Source: Pseudobacter ginsenosidimutans
GTDB lineage: Bacteria > Bacteroidota > Bacteroidia > Chitinophagales > Chitinophagaceae
Direction of reading: 5' to 3'
Assembly (NCBI RefSeq): GCF_007970185.1
Contig: NZ_CP042431.1
Location: forward strand, 6,555,342 to 6,619,341
DNA length: 64,000 nucleotides
In this document: positions 25,597 through 34,943 of the stretch, in pieces
How the letters are laid out: the number at the start of each line of letters is the position of its first letter
Numbering within the stretch: the stretch's first letter is position 1
Position numbers and translations under genes: made by a program
The notes under the pieces: generated by a model
The model's input: only the letters and a program-made list of their open reading frames with translations
What the model was told of the DNA's origin: nothing
Databases searched by the model: none

Positions 25597-27126
25597 CTAT
25601 TGTGGTGATCCTCCCCTTAAGCTGATATCAGCAATGCGTCCGAGCCCGCTCAAACGGTGCAGCTCAACCGGTCCTCCACTCAGCAATGACTGGCTGGAGA
25701 TATCGTATAAGATCACAGTACCATCCGCAAGGCCCACGGCCAGTTGCTGACCATCCTCACTCTGCGTAAGCGCCGTGATGGATGCAGGAAGTGTATGGTA
25801 TTTTTTGGTAGCGCCGCCGATGCTCACATCGTAGTAATACAAACCTTTGTTATCGGCATCTCCGGAGAAGAACAGGAAGCTCCTTGTTTTGATCGCCACG
25901 AATTTTGTATTGGCATTCAGGTATTGCTTACCGGTGAATGTTTGCTTCATGCCGGGAGTATGGATGGTTTGGATGCCCATGAGGTTCATGAATGTGAAAG
26001 GTTGCAGGTATACCTCACCGGTAGCCTGCTCGCGCACAATGAACACAGGGTTGGAGGAAACTATAAGGTCATCCTTGAATGTACCGCCCCAGATATAGTC
26101 GTAACCGGTCAGCGGTAATGATGGATTGATATAGCCAGCCGGTACAGGTAAATAAACAGGAGGAGGCGGAAATGTATCGATCTTCAGCGTAGCTCCGAAA
26201 GTGATATTCTGTACCAGTTTCAGCGAAGCATAGAGCAGCCTGTTGTTCAGTTCATCATACATCACCGTATACATCGTATAGCCTGACTGCACATCCCAGA
26301 GATGTTTGATCTTCATTCCCTTGCTGACCTCCAGTGGAATGTTCAGCCAGGGAACAGTGAAGGCGATCGGGTTGGTCTGGAAGAGACGGGCATACAATTT
26401 TCCATCATCGTTCACCAGCAGGTCGGCAGTTTCATAGAAACCCGCATTCACGGGATTCAGTCCTGCGGGTCTGCCGCCCACGAAGGATTCATTTACCACC
26501 AGCCTCTTTTCGTAATTGAAACCAGAAAGCTCTACCGATCCCTGTCCACCCTGCTGAATAATGCCCACGCCCCTGCCTCCGTTCACGTAGTAATCCTTGA
26601 TGCGGAGCGGATGACTTCCCAGGCTTTCACCATTGTTCTTGTCTTTATACAGGGCCAGCTGATCACGATATCCTGTGGGTGTTTTGCGAATATGCGCAAT
26701 CTCAGATTCCCCGTCCTTTTCATACAGAACAACCCAACCGGTTTCATAGGGAGAGATCACGGTCATAGTAACAGGACCCGTTTCAAATCTCAGCCCTGTT
26801 TCCTTATCGATCATGTAATAATTGAGCATTACATATCCCGGTTTTGAGCCGAGGTAAACGAGATCAGCATCTTTTGATAGCAGCTTCCCATCCTGATACC
26901 ATTCATGATCATAATCATTAATGGTTTTGCCGGCCACTTCAAATTCCCTTTTGGGCACAATGTCAAGCGGCTCATCGATCACGGCTACCAGAGCACTGGT
27001 GATATCGAAAGAGAGCTTAACCGGATTGCCTTTTACGTAGTCGAAATTGCTCGTGTCTTTCACACAGGACAACTGCAGGAACAGACCTGTGATGAGGAGC
27101 AAACGAAAGATATTACTGGTTTTCAT
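25597..27126 (-). CDS. PKD-like family lipoprotein of SusCD locus 1
   Basis: Predicted outer-membrane lipoprotein of 509 residues with a lipobox ending LQLSC (C21). It resembles the Bacteroidota PKD-like family (PF16407): a first beta-sandwich-like region (about 25-145, with YDHEWYQDGKLLS and GYVMLNYYMIDKETG), then a long beta-rich region that could be a propeller and ends with DGTVILYDISSQ, a WD-like strand. The ATG at 27126 precedes the signal peptide; the longer frame is not credible. It follows the DUF4843 gene by 22 bp and is probably a surface partner in substrate binding. The ligand is unknown. Confidence 0.75.
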   Translation of the reverse strand: MKTSNIFRLLLITGLFLQLSCVKDTSNFDYVKGNPVKLSFDITSALVAVIDEPLDIVPKREFEVAGKTINDYDHEWYQDGKLLSKDADLVYLGSKPGYVMLNYYMIDKETGLRFETGPVTMTVISPYETGWVVLYEKDGESEIAHIRKTPTGYRDQLALYKDKNNGESLGSHPLRIKDYYVNGGRGVGIIQQGGQGSVELSGFNYEKRLVVNESFVGGRPAGLNPVNAGFYETADLLVNDDGKLYARLFQTNPIAFTVPWLNIPLEVSKGMKIKHLWDVQSGYTMYTVMYDELNNRLLYASLKLVQNITFGATLKIDTFPPPPVYLPVPAGYINPSLPLTGYDYIWGGTFKDDLIVSSNPVFIVREQATGEVYLQPFTFMNLMGIQTIHTPGMKQTFTGKQYLNANTKFVAIKTRSFLFFSGDADNKGLYYYDVSIGGATKKYHTLPASITALTQSEDGQQLAVGLADGTVILYDISSQSLLSGGPVELHRLSGLGRIADISLRGGSPQ

Positions 27127-27148
27127 TGTAGTCAGTTTGGTTGAATGA

Positions 27149-27862
27149 TTAGCCAAGCAATGGAACGGTACTGAGCATGTCTGCGCCATCTTCCATATAC
27201 ACCGGGGTACCATTTTGCTTTTGGTTGATCAGGTAATATTTGAACTGAAGGAAATAGATCAGCCGCTGGTTATTGTTGAGCGGTTCCAGATCGCCCACGC
27301 CTGTTACTTCCATGAATTTTCGGAATTTCTTTTCACTGTAGCGGCCCAGGTAATACAGATCCATATTACTGTCCCACCAGGTTGGCTTACTAACGCTGGC
27401 AGTCAACCGAATGATCTTATACGTGGCTTCCGTCTGGCCGGGCTCAATCTGACTACCTCCTTTGAGATGCAGTACCAGCCTAAGGTTGGAGGTTTCCAGC
27501 CCGGGTGTATTCTTTACAGTTATCCAGGCGGTATCACGGGTAACTCCTTTTCTGAATACCTGTGCTGCAGGCAGACTGTAATTGGCTGCTGTAGCAGTTC
27601 CTTCTGAAAGCAGGGCTTCCACGGTGTATTGCTGGTCTTCTGAAAATAACTGGCCTATAAGTTTAACAGGCATCCCGATGGTCACTTCATTTTTTCCCAG
27701 ATGATAGAAAAACGAAAAAGAGATGGAATCCTGGAAAGGGGTTACAAATTGCAGATACCTGCCGCTGTTGTAAACGCCTATTTCTTGTTTTTTGCAGGAT
27801 GCCAAAAACAAAATGGAAGCAACTGTTCCTGAAAATATGATGGTTGAGATTGTCTTTTTCAT
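27149..27862 (-). CDS. DUF4843 domain lipoprotein of SusCD locus 1
   Basis: Predicted lipoprotein of 237 residues; signal peptide with lipobox ending FLASC (C23). Beta-rich body with the DSISFSFFYHLGKNEVTIGMPVKLIG segment typical of DUF4843 proteins, which in Bacteroidota regularly follow susD and precede a PKD-like gene, exactly as here. The ATG at 27862 (MKKTIST) is 19 bp after the susD stop; the upstream extension would overlap susD without support. Function unknown, likely an accessory surface glycan- or peptide-binding protein. Confidence 0.75.
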   Translation of the reverse strand: MKKTISTIIFSGTVASILFLASCKKQEIGVYNSGRYLQFVTPFQDSISFSFFYHLGKNEVTIGMPVKLIGQLFSEDQQYTVEALLSEGTATAANYSLPAAQVFRKGVTRDTAWITVKNTPGLETSNLRLVLHLKGGSQIEPGQTEATYKIIRLTASVSKPTWWDSNMDLYYLGRYSEKKFRKFMEVTGVGDLEPLNNNQRLIYFLQFKYYLINQKQNGTPVYMEDGADMLSTVPLLG

Positions 27863-27881
27863 GCAGTCTTTTTTCCTGTTA

Positions 27882-29354
27882 CTAGAAAATTTGCTCTTGC
27901 TGAGGGATGGGCAATATGAAACGATCGTCCAGCACAATCACCTGCGAGCCACGCATCAGGTTCCGCTGCAGGCGTTTGTAGGCAAAGAAGGTTTGTCCTT
28001 CATTAATGAACTCACGGCGATATTCCGCCAGCAGTTCCTGGTAGAACGCTGTTTCATCTGACTGGGAGAAAGTGGTAAGCTTACCTCTTGCATTCCGCAC
28101 CTGGTTCAGCACGTTCAGTGCCTCATTGGTCTCACCGTCTTTGAACAGTGTTTCACTGTAGATATAATAAACCTCGCTCAGGCGAAGAACCGGCACAATG
28201 GTATTCTGCGCTTTCACATCATAATTTATGGCCCGGCTTTCCAGCCATTTATCAGAAACCTTTCCTTTCTGATTTTGATTGTCTGTCTGGAATTCACTGA
28301 TGAAGCCGGCACGGAAATCACGGTCTGTTGCAGGAAACCACTGATCAACATCTGTTGAAAGCCTGTAACTGTTCTGATAATTTGCAGAAAGATTGGCAAT
28401 AAGATCTGCATCATACGCAGCGAATAAAATATCATCGGCCAGTTTGCTGTACCTGTTGCCACTGGTGGTGGTAGCATTGAGCTCCGAAGTGAATTCCGAG
28501 AATTTCAACCGGCCATGCGGTCCGAAATTCTCATACACATATTTAGCGGACTGTTTTGCTTTCGCATAATTGCCTGCATAGAGATACACACGGGCCAGCA
28601 ATCCATGAATGGCAAGATAGTTGAGTCTGTGCATCCTGAAAGCGAAGAAAGCATTCGCCTGGGTAAATCCCACACTGCTCAGCTTGTTTTGTAAACCATT
28701 GGCCAATCCGGACCTGTTCACGATGGTATCATTTTCTGCCACCAGCGATTGTGCCTTTTCAAGATCAGCAGTGATATTGTCTATCACCTGGCTGGTTGCT
28801 ACGGGCGGGTTCAGTTTGGCAGGATAGGTATTCACATAGGGAATAAATTTTCCGTTGGGATCCTTTGCAGGTGCAGGAGCATAGAGCCTGAGCAATTCGA
28901 AATGCATCAGTGCGCGCATAGCCATAGCTTCACCAATGATGAGATTGCGTTCGGAACGTCCCTGTGCAAAGCTGCTTTCGGAAAGTGCTTCGATCTCCTT
29001 CAGGAGCTTGTTGCAGTTGGCGATATTATTGTATGCTTTTGTCCAGATCTCGTTTATGATGTCCTGGCTGAAAGGATTCGTTTTATCGAAATTATAGGCA
29101 AGGAATCGATCGTTCGACATATGCGCGCCATCATACTCCTGCGAGTAGGCAGTATTCAGGCCCCAGCTCAGGTTCTTACCAAAGAGCTCTTTACCGGCAG
29201 CCTGGATATATACACCATTCAGGGAATGGCGGAAGCCCTGGGCCTGGCTGAACAGCTCTTTATCCACGATCTGATCAGAAGGTTGTACATCCAGCCATTT
29301 CTTACATCCTGTAAGAGAAGAAATGATAACAAGTAGTAGGGTGATTTTTTTCAT
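27882..29354 (-). CDS. SusD/RagB nutrient-binding lipoprotein (locus 1)
   Basis: Outer-membrane lipoprotein that lids the SusC channel and binds its ligand. The 490 residues begin with a lipobox ending SLTGC (C17), then WLDVQPSDQIVDKELFSQAQGF, a typical SusD start. The TPR-like region (about 80-260) and the C-terminal LRLSEVYYIYSETLFKDGETNEALNVLNQVRNARG block are both diagnostic. It is 12 bp after susC. The ligand cannot be deduced because no glycosidase or peptidase gene is in the locus. Confidence 0.92.
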   Translation of the reverse strand: MKKITLLLVIISSLTGCKKWLDVQPSDQIVDKELFSQAQGFRHSLNGVYIQAAGKELFGKNLSWGLNTAYSQEYDGAHMSNDRFLAYNFDKTNPFSQDIINEIWTKAYNNIANCNKLLKEIEALSESSFAQGRSERNLIIGEAMAMRALMHFELLRLYAPAPAKDPNGKFIPYVNTYPAKLNPPVATSQVIDNITADLEKAQSLVAENDTIVNRSGLANGLQNKLSSVGFTQANAFFAFRMHRLNYLAIHGLLARVYLYAGNYAKAKQSAKYVYENFGPHGRLKFSEFTSELNATTTSGNRYSKLADDILFAAYDADLIANLSANYQNSYRLSTDVDQWFPATDRDFRAGFISEFQTDNQNQKGKVSDKWLESRAINYDVKAQNTIVPVLRLSEVYYIYSETLFKDGETNEALNVLNQVRNARGKLTTFSQSDETAFYQELLAEYRREFINEGQTFFAYKRLQRNLMRGSQVIVLDDRFILPIPQQEQIF

Positions 29355-29366
29355 GATCAGTAAGTT

Positions 29367-32300
29367 TTAAAGTCCTGCTCTGAGTGTCAATTCGAATTTG
29401 CGGTCAAAGGGAAAATCCAGGCCACGCTCCTGTTGTATGGAAGAAATGGTTGCCAGGTTATTGCCGGTAAGCTGGATCTTCAATCTCGACAATCCCATTT
29501 TGGCCACCTTTTGCTGAGGAATATCGTAAGCGAGGGTCACGGCGTCGATCCTTACGAAATTATTCTTCTGAATGAAACGTGATGTGGGTCTTGTGATGTA
29601 AAGCCTGTCTGCAATATCTTTCAGCGAAGTGAGTTCGCCGGGTTGCTGCCAGCGCTGGTCCAGCACCCTGCGGTCTGCATTGGTATTGTAGAGGTCCACA
29701 TTTTCCACTTTACTTACGAGTGTGTAATTGTAGTCAAGTCCACCGAACTGGTACATAAAGTTGGCGTAGAGTGAGAATCCTTTGTACACTGCATTGAAGG
29801 CAAAGCTTCCCTGCCCTTTCGGAGTTGCATCGCCTATCACCACCTGGTCGCCTGCAGTCCATACATACGTGATGGAACCATCAGGGCGCATATACACTTC
29901 CTTTCCATCAGCAGGGTTCACGCCCAGTGAACGCATACCATAAATGGCCGTTACGGAAGCACCTTCAACATATTTGGTATGGGCTGTTGTATATTTCTTT
30001 TTACGGGCAGGGTCTTCAGTAACTGCCAGCGCATCATTGAAGTCTTTGTACTCATCATTCACCAGCTCATTGTAACGTCTGAGTGAATTGGATAATTCAA
30101 GAAGTGTATTCTTGTTGGATGCGAAAGTGCCGAATACGCTGAAGTAAAAATCCTTTTTCCTGATGATATCGTAAGACAATCTCAATTCGATCCCGCGGTT
30201 CCTGATCTTGCCTACATTGTCCTTGTAAGTTGGGAAGCCGGAGGAAATGGGCATATCAACATCATTCACGAGGTCCTTCGTTACCTTATTGTACCAGTTG
30301 ACATTTACCATCATCTTGTTCTGGAGCAAGCTCATTTCAACTCCCAGATCAGTGGTATTGGTGATCTCCCAGGAGAGCAGCGGATTCTCCATTGCTCTTA
30401 TGAGTACACCTGTACCGGTGCTGTAAATAGACTGGTTAACGGTATAAGTTCCTTTGGCAGCGTAGGGAGCAAAATTCGTTTTACCCAGCTGTCCGAAAGA
30501 GCCGAACAATTTCACACGGTTGAAGACCTTGCTTTTGAAGAATTCATAGTTGTGCAGGTTGATGCCACTACCTACACTCCAGAAAGGAGCAAACCTTCTT
30601 TCGTCTCCGAAACTTGAATTACCATCCACCCTTCCTGCAAGGTCCAGCAGGTAGATATCCTTGTAAGTATAGTTCAATTGTGTGAACATACCTATCAATC
30701 TGTTGACGTTATCAACGTAGGTGGATTTGCGATCCATGAAAGCAGCATAGTTGGGAGAGTTCAATTCGCCGGAAGGAAAGCCGGCATAGAATTCAGATAC
30801 CTGGGAGCCTTTGTCTTCTTTTATATTCACACCTCCGGAAAGCATCATATTATGTCCTCCGAAATTATTCACGTAGCTCGCAAAGATATTGGTGTTGAAA
30901 GAGTAGGCGTCCCTTCTTCCGATGGTGAGTTTTCCTTCCCTGCCCTTGTCGTCAATGCCTGTTTGTGTGGCAGAAGCCGGATCGATGAATTTGTCGGACC
31001 TGGCAATGTTGCGTCCCAATGCGATCTCACCTCTCACTGTCAGTTTGCTCAACGGCGTCCAGGTGATGCCGGTATTATTGGTGATGGCCTGGTAGCTATT
31101 GGTGCTGAAATTTCTGGTCATGAGGGCTTCATACAAGGGATTGACGCGCGCCAGTTCGGAACCCATCCAGCGCCACCTTGTTGTTTTGTCCAATGGTTTT
31201 CCATTTGCATCGAAAGCCTCATCATAAGGGTTCTTCCTGGTATAATCCGAAAAACTACCATAAGGTGAGTCCTGGGCATCCACGATATCGTAAGTGAAAT
31301 CATTCTTTATCTGGAATTTCTTCAGCCGGTAATCGATCTGCAGGTTAGCGCTTTTACGTTCGCGGCCTGATCCTTTCATAACACCCTTCTCTGTATCATA
31401 ATTCAACCGGAGAGCGAACCTCAGCTGATCGAAGCCACCATCGAAACCCAGTGAATGTTTCTGGTTGAGCGCATTTTGAAGGGGCTGTGCAATCCAGTCC
31501 GTATTAACACCGCGTTTGATCTGGTTTCTCTTGGCCAGTAATTCCTGCGTAAGATTTGCGTCAGTGTATGAACCTTCGGGCTTATAATACCCCGCCAGTT
31601 CTTCTGCACGTATTTTCTCTTCGGCATTCATCAGGTTGTAATCACGCAGATCAGGTACACTGAGTGTGGAGGTATAATTGTAATCCACATGCAGTTTACC
31701 AGGCACCGGCGCTACTGTTTGTATCACCACCACGCCATTGGCTGCACGTGAACCATACACGGCTGTTGCAGCAGCATCCTTAAGAATGGTAACACTTGCA
31801 ATACGGTTGATATCGAAATCATATACACGTTCTACGGAGATCTCAAATCCATCCATGATGAAGATGGGAAGGTTGGGATTGTTGCTGAGCGCGGCTTCCG
31901 ATACATCCACCGGTTCCAGGGATTTCTGACCGATGCCGGAGCGGCCACGGATATAGAATTCCGGCATTGTATTGGGATCCGCTCCGCGGAGATTGTTCAC
32001 CTCCAAACGGAAGGAGGGATCAAATGCCTGAAGGGCGCTGATCACATTCCTGTTGCCCAGTTTCAGGATCTCATCCTTGGTTACACGGATGGAGTTGCCG
32101 GTAAAACTTTCTTTCCTGAGTTTAGTATAACCTGTTACTACTTCATCCATTCCTTTGGAAGAAAGTTTCAGGTTCACATGGAACACAGGCGCAAGGTATT
32201 TGATAGTGAGCGTGGTGGTTTCATAACCAACATAACTCACTTCAATCACGTCTCCGATCTCCACCTGGATCTCTGCGATACCATCGGTATTGGTGACTTT

Positions 32301-32846
32301 GGAGATCTTTTTGTTCCTCACCATTACAGAAGCCCTGGGCATGGGAATACCCAGCGTATCGATCACCCTGATCTTTACAGGGAATGGTATCGGTTCATCA
32401 TTACCGATAGTAATACTTTGAATAGGTTTAGGATTTAAGGGTACGGGTGCATCAGGTTTCTGGAACAGGAGTATGCTCCTGTTGTTGATCTCGTATCCTA
32501 TGGGTTGGGTTTTGAACAGTTCTTTCAGGAACTGCTCCAGGGGAACATTGCTGGCGTGAATGGTCACGGGGTGTGCAATGGTGAGTAAGGAACTGGGATA
32601 AAGGAAACTGTAGCCTGTTTGCTTTTTGCACTCGGCAAACACTTTTTCGATCGGCACATTGCTTCCTGTAAAACTAATGTTCTGGGAAAAGCTCTTGGCG
32701 CTTACGTTGAGGAAAGCAGCAGTCAGTAAGAGTACAGTCAGTTTCATACCTAATAGTATTGGCTTTAATTTCCGCCCGGCCGGCAGCAGTTCACGGCGCG
32801 TAGCGGATTTCCCCCTTCTATGGGAGAAGGAAACCACATTTTGCAT
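29367..32846 (-). CDS. SusC/RagA TonB-dependent transporter with STN signalling domain (locus 1)
   Basis: Outer-membrane active importer, 1159 residues. Order: N-terminal extension and signal peptide ending SAKSFSQ, STN domain (about 55-125, VPIEKVFAECKKQTGYSF), carboxypeptidase-like domain (about 155-240), plug with ILKDAAATAVYGSRAANGVVVI, and the large beta-barrel to the C-terminus. The STN domain means it can signal to the FecR and sigma pair encoded upstream. I chose ATG 32846 (MQNVVSFS): it puts the start 75 nt after the leader hairpin, matching locus 2 (70 nt). A longer frame to 32936 would run through the hairpin. Confidence 0.93.
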   Translation of the reverse strand: MQNVVSFSHRRGKSATRRELLPAGRKLKPILLGMKLTVLLLTAAFLNVSAKSFSQNISFTGSNVPIEKVFAECKKQTGYSFLYPSSLLTIAHPVTIHASNVPLEQFLKELFKTQPIGYEINNRSILLFQKPDAPVPLNPKPIQSITIGNDEPIPFPVKIRVIDTLGIPMPRASVMVRNKKISKVTNTDGIAEIQVEIGDVIEVSYVGYETTTLTIKYLAPVFHVNLKLSSKGMDEVVTGYTKLRKESFTGNSIRVTKDEILKLGNRNVISALQAFDPSFRLEVNNLRGADPNTMPEFYIRGRSGIGQKSLEPVDVSEAALSNNPNLPIFIMDGFEISVERVYDFDINRIASVTILKDAAATAVYGSRAANGVVVIQTVAPVPGKLHVDYNYTSTLSVPDLRDYNLMNAEEKIRAEELAGYYKPEGSYTDANLTQELLAKRNQIKRGVNTDWIAQPLQNALNQKHSLGFDGGFDQLRFALRLNYDTEKGVMKGSGRERKSANLQIDYRLKKFQIKNDFTYDIVDAQDSPYGSFSDYTRKNPYDEAFDANGKPLDKTTRWRWMGSELARVNPLYEALMTRNFSTNSYQAITNNTGITWTPLSKLTVRGEIALGRNIARSDKFIDPASATQTGIDDKGREGKLTIGRRDAYSFNTNIFASYVNNFGGHNMMLSGGVNIKEDKGSQVSEFYAGFPSGELNSPNYAAFMDRKSTYVDNVNRLIGMFTQLNYTYKDIYLLDLAGRVDGNSSFGDERRFAPFWSVGSGINLHNYEFFKSKVFNRVKLFGSFGQLGKTNFAPYAAKGTYTVNQSIYSTGTGVLIRAMENPLLSWEITNTTDLGVEMSLLQNKMMVNVNWYNKVTKDLVNDVDMPISSGFPTYKDNVGKIRNRGIELRLSYDIIRKKDFYFSVFGTFASNKNTLLELSNSLRRYNELVNDEYKDFNDALAVTEDPARKKKYTTAHTKYVEGASVTAIYGMRSLGVNPADGKEVYMRPDGSITYVWTAGDQVVIGDATPKGQGSFAFNAVYKGFSLYANFMYQFGGLDYNYTLVSKVENVDLYNTNADRRVLDQRWQQPGELTSLKDIADRLYITRPTSRFIQKNNFVRIDAVTLAYDIPQQKVAKMGLSRLKIQLTGNNLATISSIQQERGLDFPFDRKFELTLRAGL

Positions 32847-32921
32847 AACTTTGGTACGTTTGGGTGAAGTAATAAGCAGTCTTTCGCGAGACCTGTTTTT
32901 AATTAATAAACTCGAACTCTG

Positions 32922-32946
32922 CCGGGAGTGACGCAAACACTTCCGG
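32922..32946 (-). promoter_or_regulatory. Conserved hairpin in the fecR-susC gap (locus 1)
   Basis: CCGGGAGTG (32922-32930) and CACTTCCGG (32938-32946) form a 9-bp stem with one G:T pair and a 7-nt loop containing GCAA. It lies 33 bp after the fecR stop and 75 nt before the susC ATG. A near copy lies in locus 2. On the coding strand it is preceded, not followed, by a homopolymer run, so it is not an ordinary terminator of fecR. Confidence 0.6.
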
Positions 32947-32979
32947 TTTTGTTTTTTAATGCCATCTCATAGTTTTGGT

Positions 32980-34134
32980 TTACGGCAGAATTGTAATGGT
33001 CCTGCCTTCTCTTTCGAACTTTATATTCAAGCGGGAAAGATACTTGAGTACATCTGATAACGGGATCTGTCTGTCGAGATCTCCATTCAGTTTTACTGTG
33101 GGTATAGCACCGCGGTATTCTACCTTGATATCGTACCATCTTTCCAGTTGTCTCATCACTGTTTCAATGTCCGCTTTCTCGAAACTGAAGAAGCCATTCT
33201 TCCAGGCCAGGATATTCGCCAGCTCAGGACTGAATACTCCGGTGATCTCGCCATTGTTTGATGAAACAGCCTGCTGGCCCGGTTTCAATATTACATTACC
33301 GCTGTTGGACTCTAACGGCGACACACGTACGCTTCCGTTGACCAGTGTGGTCCTTACTACCCTTTCATCATCATAAGCATTGATATTGAAACTGGTGCCC
33401 AGTACCTGTACGCTTGTATTGCCGGCCTTTACCATAAATGGCGACTGCTGGTTCTGCGCCACTTCAAAATACACTTCACCCGAAACTTTAACTGTCCGAT
33501 CCTTACTGCTGAACTTCGAGGGGAACTCAACGGATGAAGCAGCATTCAACCATAGTTTCGATCCATCAGGAAGTACTGCCTGGAACTGTCCTCCACGTGG
33601 TGTGGAGAGTGTGATCATCTTATTTGTTTCCGCGATCTTTTCTCCATCATTATAGACGATGGCATTGCCTGCGGTAACGATGCCTGATTTCTGATCACTG
33701 AGATTGATCACGGAATCACCGATAGTAAGAATGGCCTGGTTCTTTCCGGGCAGGATCTCCGTATTCTCCACAACTGCCACAGGTTGTGTGTCCGTTTTTG
33801 CAACAAGAAAATACACACCTGAACCAATTGCCAGGAACAATACAGCTGCAGCTGCATAATGCCAGGGTTGACGGAATAAGCGCACCACTTTCTTTTTATC
33901 CGCAGGCGTCCATTTACCGGAGGCCACCATTTTGTTCCAGGCTGCATTTTCATCAAACTGCTGCAACTCATCCAGCTTTGATTCCAGTAATTCCTTGTTT
34001 TGAAAACTGTTGTACAGCTCCCTGTTCTCTGAGGATGCTTCCAGCCATTGATTCAATATCTCCTCCTCAGCGGCGTTGAGGGGCTGCTGTAATTGCTTTA
34101 TCAGTAATTCTTCTATCGATGGTTGATGCGCCAT
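32980..34134 (-). CDS. FecR family anti-sigma factor (locus 1)
   Basis: Inner-membrane regulator that holds the ECF sigma factor until SusC signals through its STN domain. The 384 residues have an N-terminal cytoplasmic sigma-binding region with LLIKQLQQPLNAAEEEILNQWL, one TM helix (about 91-112, AAAAVLFLAIGSGVYFLVA) and the periplasmic FecR domain (TPRGGQFQAVLPDGSKLWLNAASS, about 173-196). A C-terminal STN-like segment follows (SFEKADIETVMRQLERWYDIKVEY), as in Bacteroidota FecR proteins. It lies 86 bp downstream of the sigma gene. Confidence 0.93.
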   Translation of the reverse strand: MAHQPSIEELLIKQLQQPLNAAEEEILNQWLEASSENRELYNSFQNKELLESKLDELQQFDENAAWNKMVASGKWTPADKKKVVRLFRQPWHYAAAAVLFLAIGSGVYFLVAKTDTQPVAVVENTEILPGKNQAILTIGDSVINLSDQKSGIVTAGNAIVYNDGEKIAETNKMITLSTPRGGQFQAVLPDGSKLWLNAASSVEFPSKFSSKDRTVKVSGEVYFEVAQNQQSPFMVKAGNTSVQVLGTSFNINAYDDERVVRTTLVNGSVRVSPLESNSGNVILKPGQQAVSSNNGEITGVFSPELANILAWKNGFFSFEKADIETVMRQLERWYDIKVEYRGAIPTVKLNGDLDRQIPLSDVLKYLSRLNIKFEREGRTITILP

Positions 34135-34220
34135 TCTATTGTGTTAAGACAGGTTTCTAATACTATTACAGGCAGTGGAAGGTTTTTCCATCGCGAAAGG
34201 CAAAGTTTTTTTTTCGATGC

Positions 34221-34775
34221 TTATAATAAGAGCATCAATCCGCGCTTAAGGAGCAGCGCTTTCAATAGTTTGATGGCTTTCAGTTTTTGATTCAGCACAT
34301 TCTTGGTGCTGGTGTTGAGCAGCTCTGCAGCTTCGCTGGTAGTCTTCCCCTTGAAGTAGATCAGCTCAAAAACCTGAGCGCATTGTTCAGGTAAGGTTTG
34401 TAATTGCTGGTATATTTCGTTGATCAGTTCGGCATCGATGCGATGGCGGTCATGATCTTCTTCATTAATATTGGAGAGATAACCGATCTCCTGGTGCGAA
34501 CGATTGTGCCTTTCGGTTTCCTGCAGGTGATTGATGCAGGCATTGCGGACCGTCAGGTAAAGCCAGGATTTGATATGAGAGGGATTATCGAACTGCCGGC
34601 GGCGGTCCCACAATTTGAGCAGGGACTCTGTGGTAATATCTTCCGCCTGTTCCGGGTCACCGATCAGCTTGTTGGCGAAATAAGCGAGCCTTTTGAAGTA
34701 AGTTTTGTACACCTGTTCAAAAGCCGCGTTCTCGCCCTGTATGAAGGCTTCTATGATTTCCTTTTCCAATAACAT
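34221..34775 (-). CDS. ECF sigma-70 factor (locus 1)
   Basis: RNA polymerase sigma factor that should drive the SusCD locus. The 184-residue protein has sigma region 2 (about 22-85, with AEDITTESLLKLWDRR) and region 4 (about 125-175, LPEQCAQVFELIYFKGKTTSEAAELL). The arrangement sigma-fecR-susC-susD is the FecI/FecR type common in Bacteroidota. It is the first gene of the locus and is divergent from the agmatinase-like gene across a 168-bp gap. No convincing minus-strand promoter was identified there. Confidence 0.92.
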   Translation of the reverse strand: MLLEKEIIEAFIQGENAAFEQVYKTYFKRLAYFANKLIGDPEQAEDITTESLLKLWDRRRQFDNPSHIKSWLYLTVRNACINHLQETERHNRSHQEIGYLSNINEEDHDRHRIDAELINEIYQQLQTLPEQCAQVFELIYFKGKTTSEAAELLNTSTKNVLNQKLKAIKLLKALLLKRGLMLLL

Positions 34776-34877
34776 CGGGTCTCCGGGTTAGGGATTAAGC
34801 AGTTAAGGGTACAATAATAAAGAAATATTGTGTATATCCCGGATGCCCACTTGCCCCCATTTTGCAACTTATTCAGA

Positions 34878-34885
34878 TAATTTTG
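34878..34885 (+). promoter_or_regulatory. -7 element before the agmatinase-like gene
   Basis: TAATTTTG is an exact match to TAnnTTTG, 58 bp before the ATG at 34944. A TTTG at 34861-34864 is only 13 bp upstream, closer than the usual 17-20 bp, so only the -7 box is supported. Confidence 0.35.
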
Positions 34886-34943
34886 CATCTTAAAGGAACT
34901 GTGCTAACTTGCACGGCTTTTTAAACGGGAGTTTCCTTCAAAC

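Noticed and set aside
32922-32946. Reading the fecR-susC hairpin as a fecR terminator
   Set aside because: The T-run lies on the plus-strand side only; on the coding strand the stem is preceded by A-rich sequence and not followed by T residues.
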